Part shown: positions 30,240-37,920 of the stretch, piece after piece
How positions within the stretch are numbered: the first letter of the stretch is position 1
Layout: the number at the start of each line of letters is the position of its first letter
Assembly (NCBI GenBank): GCA_028712885.1
Contig: JAQTPK010000005.1
Span: forward strand, 1 to 64,000
From: Syntrophales bacterium
GTDB taxonomy: Bacteria > Desulfobacterota > Syntrophia > Syntrophales > UBA4778
Direction: 5' to 3'
DNA: 64,000 bases
The notes under the pieces: model-generated
Database searches by the model: none
Seen by the model: only the letters and a program-made list of their open reading frames with translations
What the model was told of the DNA's origin: nothing
Position numbers and translations under genes: made by a program

Positions 30240-30245
30240 GCCGGA

Positions 30246-30361
30246 CTGCCCAAAATCACCCGTCTGCTGCGTTTCCCTTGGCCCTCGGATGCTCACGTAC
30301 GCTTTAGTACGCTCCGCTCCTCGGGCCTGCGGGGGCCTTGCATCCGGGCAATTTTGGACAG
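30246..30361. repeat. REP-like dispersed element, copy A
   Basis: Core CCTCGGATGCTCACGTACGCTTTAGTACGCTCCGCTCCTCGGG shared with copy B; outer inverted ends CTGCCCAAAAT/ATTTTGGACAG. Confidence 0.8.
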
Positions 30362-30517
30362 CCTGTGCATAGAGGCGCTGGCGGTATCTCGATATTTGAA
30401 AGGTCTGATTCAATGCATTTTTCTGATTTAGTTCCCTTCCTTGATGTCCTCCCTTTTTCCTTGAAACTTACATGAATTCTATTATACGAATTCGAAACTA
30501 AATAAGGGCGGAATTCT

Positions 30518-31723
30518 GTGGAAAATTATTCTCTGAAGAAAATGAAAAATTCTCTTTTTCGTGAAGAGATAAGAATTTATGAGGCACGTACCGGAGGCGT
30601 AACGCGTAAAAAAAGGTATAAAATTATAGATGTCTTTTCAGGAGCAGGAGGAATGACGCTTGGTTTTTCCAAGCGTTTTGGCCATGTTTTTGAGCCAATT
30701 TGGGCAAACGATTTTGATGAGGATTGTGTGCGGACATACAATGCAAACTTTGGAAATCATTGTATACATGGAGATATACAAGATATTCTTACTGATTCAC
30801 GTGCGGAAATTCCGGAAGCCGACGTGGTCATAGGCGGTCCGCCATGTCAAGGTTTCAGTCTATTAAATAAGAAGCGTTATTGTGACCAAAGGAAAGAACT
30901 GTGGCGTCCTTATCTCGAAGTCGTGAAAAGGTCAAATGCAAGAATTTTTGTGATGGAGAATGTGCCGCAAATTATCGGGTCTTTTGAGCATGGCGAAATC
31001 TTAGGAATGGCGAATTCGATGGGATTTAAAGTTTGTGGGGGCATCCTCAGTGCCGCGGATTACGGTGTTCCCCAAACGAGGAAACGCGCGTTTATAATAG
31101 GGTGCAAATTCTTTAATCCGGTACTTGTTTTCCCGCCCCGCCGCACCCATTACGATCCTTCCAAAAAACCCCCAAAAGAATTGGAACTGTACGACGGCAG
31201 TAATGAGTTTTTGCCGTCAGTGGGTAAGTGGAAAACAGTGCGTGACGCAATTGGCGATTTACCGCCGCCGGTCGGCACTGGAATAAGGGATGAACCACCT
31301 CCGCTGGATTTACATTTCGGCAGGTCTCCAACTCCGGACAGTTTTTCCCGGTACAAGGCTATCCCGGGGGAGGGCATGAATCGTTTTGACCTCCAAAGAC
31401 GTGCTCCTGAACTTACTCCCCCATGCTGGATAAGGAAGAAAACGGGGGGTACGGATCTTTTTGGTAGACTATGGTGGGATCGGCCGTCGTTTACTATTCG
31501 GACTGAATTCTTCAAGCCTGAAAAGGGTAGATATTTACATCCTAAGCAACATCGCCCTATAACCCACAGGGAGGCCGCGCGCCTCCAATCATTTCCGGAT
31601 GATTTTGTCTTTAAAGGTTCAAAAATAGAGGTGGCCAGGCAAATTGGCAATGCCGTTCCGCCTCTGCTTGCTGCCCGTGTTGCGGATATTGTATTCCAAC
31701 TTTTTTCACGTGAGAATAAATGA
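30518..31723 (+). CDS. DNA (cytosine-5) methyltransferase
   Basis: DVFSGAGGMTLGF; GGPPCQGFS; ENVPQI; C-terminal QIGNAVPPLLA. Confidence 0.96.
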   Translation: MENYSLKKMKNSLFREEIRIYEARTGGVTRKKRYKIIDVFSGAGGMTLGFSKRFGHVFEPIWANDFDEDCVRTYNANFGNHCIHGDIQDILTDSRAEIPEADVVIGGPPCQGFSLLNKKRYCDQRKELWRPYLEVVKRSNARIFVMENVPQIIGSFEHGEILGMANSMGFKVCGGILSAADYGVPQTRKRAFIIGCKFFNPVLVFPPRRTHYDPSKKPPKELELYDGSNEFLPSVGKWKTVRDAIGDLPPPVGTGIRDEPPPLDLHFGRSPTPDSFSRYKAIPGEGMNRFDLQRRAPELTPPCWIRKKTGGTDLFGRLWWDRPSFTIRTEFFKPEKGRYLHPKQHRPITHREAARLQSFPDDFVFKGSKIEVARQIGNAVPPLLAARVADIVFQLFSRENK

Positions 31724-32142
31724 CTGACGTTTTCACGAAAGAAAAGCGAAAATGGATAATGAGCCGTGTTGGAGGAGTCAATACGAAGCCGGAAAAGATT
31801 GTGAGGTCATTTCTTCATGCAATGGGGCATCGATTTCGTCTTCATAGGGCGGACCTGCCAGGTAAACCGGACATAATTTTACCTAAGCACAGAAAAATTA
31901 TATTTGTGCACGGATGCTTTTGGCACGGCCATGCCAAATGCCATAGATCAAAAAGACCGTCTACTAATGAAATATTTTGGAATAGTAAAATAGATAGGAC
32001 CATTAGAAGAGATAAAAGGGTTCTTAGTGATTTAAAGAAGATCGGATGGAAAGTTCTGATAATCTGGGAATGCGAAACTAAGAAAACAGAATTGATGGTC
32101 AGAAAACTGGAGAATTTTATAGATGAAAAAAAAGTCCGCTGA
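31720..32142 (+). CDS. vsr: Very short patch repair endonuclease (Vsr)
   Basis: SRVGGVNTKPEKIVRSFLHAMGHRFRLHRADLPGKPDIILPKHRKIIFVHGCFWHGH. Confidence 0.95.
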   Translation: MTDVFTKEKRKWIMSRVGGVNTKPEKIVRSFLHAMGHRFRLHRADLPGKPDIILPKHRKIIFVHGCFWHGHAKCHRSKRPSTNEIFWNSKIDRTIRRDKRVLSDLKKIGWKVLIIWECETKKTELMVRKLENFIDEKKVR

Positions 32143-33043
32143 GCAGGTAAGGGATAGTATTGAGGTTCTGATTAAAAACTTCGAGATCGAGCTAAGATCA
32201 GAGGAATTACGTCAGAAGGTGAAGGCGTTAATACCTGTGTTCAAGAATCTGAGGGAACTTGGAATGTCGTTAATTCCGGAAGAATATACTTCATCTGCTA
32301 GAACACGCATCCTTTTCTATTTTCAAAAATTTCCTATGTCGATAATAGATGGAGATGAAATACTGGTCATTTCGGGTATTCAGGAATACGCCCGTAGAAT
32401 ACGTGAATTAAGAGTTCAGTTTGGCTGGTCGATAGCAAGCGGGATAACGATGAAAGAAATGAGAAAAGAGAATGAATCGGATATACCAGACGGAATGGCT
32501 GAAATGAAACCGGACCAATATGTGCTCCTATCTCTTGCGCAAGATCGTGATGCTGCGCACCGTTGGAACAGCGCTAATTCGATTCAAAAAGAGAGTATTT
32601 CCGTCAGAGATAAGATTTTGAAGTACTTCCGCGCGAATGTCGGGAAACCAATTACAGGCGAAGAACTGCGATATGTGGCGGGGAATAAAACTGAATGGGC
32701 AAGGCGCACTAGGGAACTAAGAACAGAATATGGCTGGCCGGTTGCATCAAAGGCGACCGGTCAACCTGATTTGCCTATCGGTACATATATTTTGCAGGCT
32801 GATCGCCAAAGCCCTGAACACGACAGGAAGATACCTGATGATGTGAGAAGAGAGGTGTTGAGAAAAGACGGCTACAGTTGCCGCTCCTGTAAATGGTCGT
32901 ACACCGAATGGAATCCTTCAGATCCTCGAAATTTGGAACTGCATCATATAAAGCATCATGTCCAAGGAGGAGATAACCGAGAAGAAAATTTGGCTACTCT
33001 CTGTTCCGTATGTCATGATAAAGAGCATCGCAGAAAAAATTGA
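32123..33043 (+). CDS. HNH nuclease, likely cognate restriction endonuclease, with two tandem winged-helix-like repeats
   Basis: C-terminal CRSCKWSYTEW...LELHHIKHHVQGGDNREENLATLCSVCHDKEH; overlaps vsr. Confidence 0.85.
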   Translation: MKKKSAEQVRDSIEVLIKNFEIELRSEELRQKVKALIPVFKNLRELGMSLIPEEYTSSARTRILFYFQKFPMSIIDGDEILVISGIQEYARRIRELRVQFGWSIASGITMKEMRKENESDIPDGMAEMKPDQYVLLSLAQDRDAAHRWNSANSIQKESISVRDKILKYFRANVGKPITGEELRYVAGNKTEWARRTRELRTEYGWPVASKATGQPDLPIGTYILQADRQSPEHDRKIPDDVRREVLRKDGYSCRSCKWSYTEWNPSDPRNLELHHIKHHVQGGDNREENLATLCSVCHDKEHRRKN

Positions 33044-33045
33044 AT

Positions 33046-33102
33046 GTTCAGAACTGTGAACTTGGGTTTGGGATTTGGTGCTTGGGATTTGTGATTTATC
33101 CC
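33046..33102. repeat. GGGATTT-family heptad spacer (one obvious arm)
   Basis: cttgggtttgggatttggtgcttgggatttgtgattta. Confidence 0.75.
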
Positions 33103-33115
33103 CCCTACGCCAAGC

Positions 33116-34099
33116 TCATATCATCATCTCGTCAATTAAGCTCCTCGGAGCGGCCGTCGCCCTGAGAATTCCCGTTTCTTTTCCTTTCCGGAACCTGACT
33201 TCCACTTCCGCATCTTTCGGCGCGTCGCTGTAATGGGCGCAGATTCCGGCGGCCATGAGCAGGCATTCTTCCGCGCACCCATGGGGTATCAGGGCGCAGG
33301 GACCCGGGTATTCCGTGACCTTGAGCAGGACGTCTTCATCCCGGGCCAAATCCGCAATCATGGCGTTGTCCCGCCTGTTCTTCCCGACAATGACCTTGAC
33401 GCCGTTCTCGATTCGGAAGTGCCGGCCGGTTTTGAGCAGTTCGATTTCCCGCGGATGCGGGTCCGGGTTATGGTTAAGGAGCTCCCGCAGCCTTCTCGAG
33501 AACATCAGGTCGGTAAGGAGGCATCCCCCGGCGGGGCTGGTATATGATGTAATTCCGTACCGGGCCGCCATTTCCATCTGGCGCTTGCGTCCGCGACCGC
33601 GCAGATCGAGGAGTTTTTCCCGATCTATCAGACCTTCGCTTTCCGGCGCCGTTTCCGGCAGGAGCCTTGCGCTGAGCGGGCGGACGACGCGGCCGTTGAA
33701 TCCGGAATTCTTTGCGACTATATGCAGCGACTGTTTGTTCTGCGACATCGGCCGCTGTCCGAGGACCTCTCCCGTGATGATGAAATCCGCCCCGTAGTGA
33801 TCCAGCAACTCCCCTGCTTTTCTGATCATCATGGTATGACAATCGATGCACGGATTCATGTTGCGGCCGTATCCGTAGCGGGGGTCTTTCACCATCGCGA
33901 AGTGCTCTTCCGTGATATCCAGTTTCAAAAGAGGAAGGCCGATTGTTTCCGCGGCTTCTTCGGCTTTTTTGGCTCCGAAGAAGGGAGTCGTAAACGTGAG
34001 GCCGAGCACCTCGATCCCCTGTTCCTGAACGACTTTAACGGCGAGTATGCTGTCCAGCCCTCCGGAAAAAAGGGCGAGGCACTTTACTCTGCGGGGCAT
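33116..34099 (-). CDS. ThiI/MnmA-like PP-loop tRNA thiolation-type protein
   Basis: LFSGGLDSILAVKVV PP-loop; CIDCHTMMIRKAGEL; GQRPMSQNKQSLHI; TSPAGGCLLTD. Confidence 0.8.
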   Translation of the reverse strand: MPRRVKCLALFSGGLDSILAVKVVQEQGIEVLGLTFTTPFFGAKKAEEAAETIGLPLLKLDITEEHFAMVKDPRYGYGRNMNPCIDCHTMMIRKAGELLDHYGADFIITGEVLGQRPMSQNKQSLHIVAKNSGFNGRVVRPLSARLLPETAPESEGLIDREKLLDLRGRGRKRQMEMAARYGITSYTSPAGGCLLTDLMFSRRLRELLNHNPDPHPREIELLKTGRHFRIENGVKVIVGKNRRDNAMIADLARDEDVLLKVTEYPGPCALIPHGCAEECLLMAAGICAHYSDAPKDAEVEVRFRKGKETGILRATAAPRSLIDEMMI

Positions 34100-34292
34100 T
34101 GGGTATTGGGTGTCAGGCGTCGGGCACATACTTACACCGAAACTTTCCAGATATTTTGCACGCCCGAAACTGTACAGAAATAAAACGCAATTGTCAAAAA
34201 TTAGTCAGAACCTGAAAGTGAGATACCGTAAGAAGAACCTGAGAATGTGGCCGATCTGTTTGGATCCTGATGCCCAACACCTGAAGCCCAAA
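34098..34292. repeat. GGGTATT/GGCGTCG-family inverted repeat spacer
   Basis: gcattgggtattgggtgtcaggcgtcgggca ... tgatgcccaacacctgaagccca. Confidence 0.75.
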
Positions 34293-34296
34293 GCCG

Positions 34297-34333
34297 AAAA
34301 AAAAGGCCGGTCAAACCGACCGGCCTTTTTTTT
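34297..34333. terminator. Bidirectional Rho-independent terminator
   Basis: AAAAAAAAGGCCGGTC-aaacc-GACCGGCCTTTTTTTT. Confidence 0.85.
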
Positions 34334-34343
34334 TAAAATTATA

Positions 34344-35528
34344 TTACTTGCCGCTCCTGAAATCGTCTCTCATGAGCTCACGGGCGATGATCATTCTGCG
34401 GATTTCCGACGTACCGGCGCCGATTTCCCACAGTTTCTGGTCCAGGAAGTGGCGGGTAACCGCGTATTCCTGGCAGTAGCCGTAGCCGCCGTGAATCTGG
34501 ATCGCATCGAGACCGATCTTGGTACCCATCTCGCCGCAGTACAGCAGCGCCGCCGCCGCCATGCGGTCGAGGTCGGTCCCCTTACCGCCCGACTTGTTCT
34601 CCAGCGTGTCGCAGTAAGCCGCCGCGCTGTAAGCCATCCACTTGGAGGCGAGATAGCCGGTATACATGTTGGCGATCTTTTCCTGAATCGACTGGAAGGA
34701 GATGATCGGCTTGCCGAACTGGACTCTTTCCTTCGCGTACTTCAGGGAGAGCTCGAGGCAGGACCTCTGGGAACCCAGGGTGCAGCCGCTGAGGGTGATT
34801 CTCTCGGTGCAGAGACCGCTCGTCAGAACGGCGACGCCCTTATTGAGTCCGCCTACGAGGTTTTCCTCGGGCAGTTCCATGTCGTCGAACGTGATGAGGC
34901 CGGTGGGGGAAGTCCTCATGCCCCATTTCTTGATCTTCTCGACGGAGAAGCCCTTCTGTTTCTTGGGATAGAAGAAGAAGGTGGAAATTCCGTGGGGTCC
35001 CTTGTCGGGATCGGTCTTGGCGTAGAACAGCATGAAATCGGCAACCGGGCCGTTCGTGATGAAAATCTTGCTGCCGTTGATGATGTACTTGTCGCCCTTC
35101 TTTACGGCGCGGGTAGCCATGCTCATGGCGTCCGATCCGGCGTTCGGCTCCGTGATCCCGAGGCAGCCGATGTACTCGCCGGTGCAGGATTTCGGAAGAA
35201 TTTCCATTTTGAACTTCTCGGGTGCGTTTCTCCGGAAGTTGTCGAAAGCAAGCGTCTGGCTCGCGCCGACCGTCATTGACAGGGCGTTGCTGACGCGGGC
35301 GATCGTCTCGTACACGAGCAGCGTCTCGATGTAGCCGAGCGCGGCGCCGCCATACTTCTCCTCAAATACGATGCCGTTCACGCCGAGATTGCCGAGCTCC
35401 TTGAACAGGGTAGGCGGCATTTCGTCCACTTCGTAGGCGTGTTCCATCTGGGGCTCCAGCCAGGCCGTCGCCCACTTATATACGCTGTCCTCCAACATTC
35501 TTTGTTCTTCACTGAATTCAAAATTCAT
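34344..35528 (-). CDS. Acyl-CoA dehydrogenase, isovaleryl-CoA dehydrogenase-like
   Basis: EIGAGTSEIRRMIIARELM C-terminus as in IVD; SGLCTERITLSGCTLG aligns with IVD catalytic Glu region SGLDLERLVLAGG. Confidence 0.85.
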   Translation of the reverse strand: MNFEFSEEQRMLEDSVYKWATAWLEPQMEHAYEVDEMPPTLFKELGNLGVNGIVFEEKYGGAALGYIETLLVYETIARVSNALSMTVGASQTLAFDNFRRNAPEKFKMEILPKSCTGEYIGCLGITEPNAGSDAMSMATRAVKKGDKYIINGSKIFITNGPVADFMLFYAKTDPDKGPHGISTFFFYPKKQKGFSVEKIKKWGMRTSPTGLITFDDMELPEENLVGGLNKGVAVLTSGLCTERITLSGCTLGSQRSCLELSLKYAKERVQFGKPIISFQSIQEKIANMYTGYLASKWMAYSAAAYCDTLENKSGGKGTDLDRMAAAALLYCGEMGTKIGLDAIQIHGGYGYCQEYAVTRHFLDQKLWEIGAGTSEIRRMIIARELMRDDFRSGK

Positions 35529-35573
35529 TTTTCCCTCCCGTTCTTTGTATGAATGTGTGTGATGTTAAGATGC

Positions 35574-35789
35574 CTACTCGAGGACGATCAATACCTGGTT
35601 GGTATCGACTTTCTGCTCCTCGGAAACCTTTATCTCCGCAACCTTGCCGCCGGAGGGGGCGCAGATCGGGTTTTCCATCTTCATGGCCTCGAGGATGATC
35701 ATCTCCTCGTCGGCTTTCACCTGATCTCCGACCTGTACGAGAATCTCCGTGATCGTTCCCGGCATGGGCGCTACGACATTGACGCTCAT
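35574..35789 (-). CDS. Stand-alone biotinyl (BCCP-like) carrier protein
   Basis: 71 aa with EAMKME biotinylation motif. Confidence 0.92.
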   Translation of the reverse strand: MSVNVVAPMPGTITEILVQVGDQVKADEEMIILEAMKMENPICAPSGGKVAEIKVSEEQKVDTNQVLIVLE

Positions 35790-35872
35790 TCGACTACCTC
35801 CTTTGCTTAATTAACTTCGGTATCTATAAGTCCGGGAGAGGCCGTGCCTCTCCCGGAGGTATTGACTGAAAT

Positions 35873-37054
35873 TTATTTATTCCAGGCTGCAGGTCCCCAC
35901 GGATCCGGCAGAATCGCCTTCGGCGACCATTCGGTCGGAGCCTTCTGCCCCGGCTTCTCCCCGAGCTTCTGTATCAGCTTGCTCAGGCCGGGACGTCCGA
36001 ATTCCGGATGCCCTTCCTTCAGGGTGCGGCCGTTGTAAACCGCTTCGGAGCGGAGCCGGCGGCCGATGGTTTTCTCCATCTTCTCCCCAAGCCACAGGAC
36101 GCGGTCCACGTCGTATCCGTGCTCGATTCCCAGCTCGTCGATCTGGACAAGCAGGTCCTCGAACGTGATCAGGCCGACGTACCGCGGATCCTTGTAATAG
36201 TATTCGCCCGTCCCCCGGACCGGACAATCGTCGAGGAAGTTGGCCGGCTGTCCGCCGAGGCCGCCCAGCGTTCCTTCGAAGCGGGTGATTCCCGCCTGCA
36301 GGGCCGCCAGGACCGAGGCCGACGCCACGCGCTTCGTCTCGTGCAGGTGGCAGAGGTGCGCCTCCGGATTCGGCATGGCGTCGAGGACCATGGAGAAGTA
36401 CCGGTAAACCTGGGCCGCGGAAGCAGACCCGTCGTGGTCCGCGTGTTCTATATCATGCGCTCCGATCTGGAACCAGCGCTTTGTGAATTCCACGGCGTCT
36501 TCCAATTTGGTCGCGCCGGTGATCGGGCTTCCCCAGATCGTGCTGACCGTTCCGCACATCTTCATCCCGACGTCCCGGGCTTTCTGGATGCACCGCTCGG
36601 CTTCCTTCCAGTAGACCGACAGCGTCGTTCCGGAATTGGCGAAATGATGCTCGGGATCGGTGGATACCATCATGAGAATGCGGTCGGGGCCGATCCCCTT
36701 TTTCCTCAACTCGATAGCCCGGTCCACCGCCGGCTCCCTGATAGAGACCGCCGTCATGCAGATTTCGTCATATTTGATCCCCGCGCGCTCGCAACGCTTC
36801 TTGAAAGAGTCGCTGCGCAGGGCCGCCAGCACTTCTTCGGCATCCCTGAACTGCGGAATTCCCGCCGGGTTCCCAAGGTTTGTAACCTCGATTTCCATGG
36901 CGCCCGCCAGTATCATTTCCTGGGCGTAGAATATCTTCGCCGCCGTGGAAATAAATTTTTCCTCGTGCTGAAACCCGTCGCGGACGGTTATGTCGCCGAG
37001 GGTTACTTTCTTCGGCATCCGTGGAAATATTTTCCAGAGATCGTATTCCGTCAT
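35873..37054 (-). CDS. DRE-TIM metallolyase family protein (HMG-CoA lyase/pyruvate carboxyltransferase-like)
   Basis: GDITVRDGFQHEEKFI; HLHET; GTLGGLGGQPANF. Confidence 0.8.
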   Translation of the reverse strand: MTEYDLWKIFPRMPKKVTLGDITVRDGFQHEEKFISTAAKIFYAQEMILAGAMEIEVTNLGNPAGIPQFRDAEEVLAALRSDSFKKRCERAGIKYDEICMTAVSIREPAVDRAIELRKKGIGPDRILMMVSTDPEHHFANSGTTLSVYWKEAERCIQKARDVGMKMCGTVSTIWGSPITGATKLEDAVEFTKRWFQIGAHDIEHADHDGSASAAQVYRYFSMVLDAMPNPEAHLCHLHETKRVASASVLAALQAGITRFEGTLGGLGGQPANFLDDCPVRGTGEYYYKDPRYVGLITFEDLLVQIDELGIEHGYDVDRVLWLGEKMEKTIGRRLRSEAVYNGRTLKEGHPEFGRPGLSKLIQKLGEKPGQKAPTEWSPKAILPDPWGPAAWNK

Positions 37055-37094
37055 AAATTATCCTCCAGGTTGTTTTTAAACTAGTGGTCAGACT

Positions 37095-37895
37095 CTACTC
37101 ACCCTTGAACACCGGTTTGCGTTTTTCGGCAAACGCCGCGAGCGCTTCCAGCCGGTCTTTCGTCGGGATGGTTACTTCATACGCTTTGGACTCGAGCGGC
37201 AGGGCTACGCCGAGGCTCGCTTCGCTTCCGTAATTGATGGCGAACTTGGCCTGCGCGACTCCGATTGGGCCGTTCTTCGCGATTTCCCTGGCCAGTTCGA
37301 GCGCCGCGTCCATCAGCTTGTCGGGTTCGACGACCTTGCTGACGAGCCCGATGTCGAGCGCGGTCTGCGCATTGAATCTACGCGCCGTGAAGATCAGCTC
37401 CTTCGCCTTCGCGACTCCGACTACGCGGACCAGGCGCTGCGTGCCGCCCGCGCCCGGGATAATCGCCAGGCTCGTTTCCGTGAGGCCCATCAGGACGTTG
37501 CTGGACGCAACCCGGAGGTCGCAGGCGAGAGCGAGCTCCGTGCCGCCGCCGAAGGCGAAGCCGTTGATGGCGGCGATAACGGGAACACGCACCTGCTCGA
37601 CGGCCGTGAAGGTGTTCCGGATCGTGAAGATGAACCGGCGCACCTGATCGGGCGTAAGCGTCCTGCGCTCCTTCAGGTCCGCTCCGGTGGAGAAGGACCA
37701 TTTCTTGGGATCGTCACCCGCCTTGGAGCCGGTGATGACGATGCAGCGCAGGTCCATGTCGAAATTGGCTTCCCGGATCACGTCCGCGAGCTTGGCCAGC
37801 AGGTCGAAATTGAAGCAGTTCATGGCATCCGGCCTGTTCAGCGTCAGGATGAGGATGCCGTCATCCGTTCTTTCCTGCAAAAGGATATCTGCCAT
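37095..37895 (-). CDS. Enoyl-CoA hydratase/isomerase family (candidate methylglutaconyl-CoA hydratase)
   Basis: INGFAFGGGTELALACDLRVAS; IIPGAGGTQRL. Confidence 0.88.
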   Translation of the reverse strand: MADILLQERTDDGILILTLNRPDAMNCFNFDLLAKLADVIREANFDMDLRCIVITGSKAGDDPKKWSFSTGADLKERRTLTPDQVRRFIFTIRNTFTAVEQVRVPVIAAINGFAFGGGTELALACDLRVASSNVLMGLTETSLAIIPGAGGTQRLVRVVGVAKAKELIFTARRFNAQTALDIGLVSKVVEPDKLMDAALELAREIAKNGPIGVAQAKFAINYGSEASLGVALPLESKAYEVTIPTKDRLEALAAFAEKRKPVFKGE

Positions 37896-37920
37896 AAGAT
37901 TTCCTCCTTCGATTCGATAG

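Noticed and set aside
30129-30413. 94-aa minus ORF (RPPQARGAERTKAYVSIRGPRE...) and its counterpart at 50273-50797
   Set aside because: Both are translations of the REP-like repeat, not genes; the shared peptide reflects repeat identity
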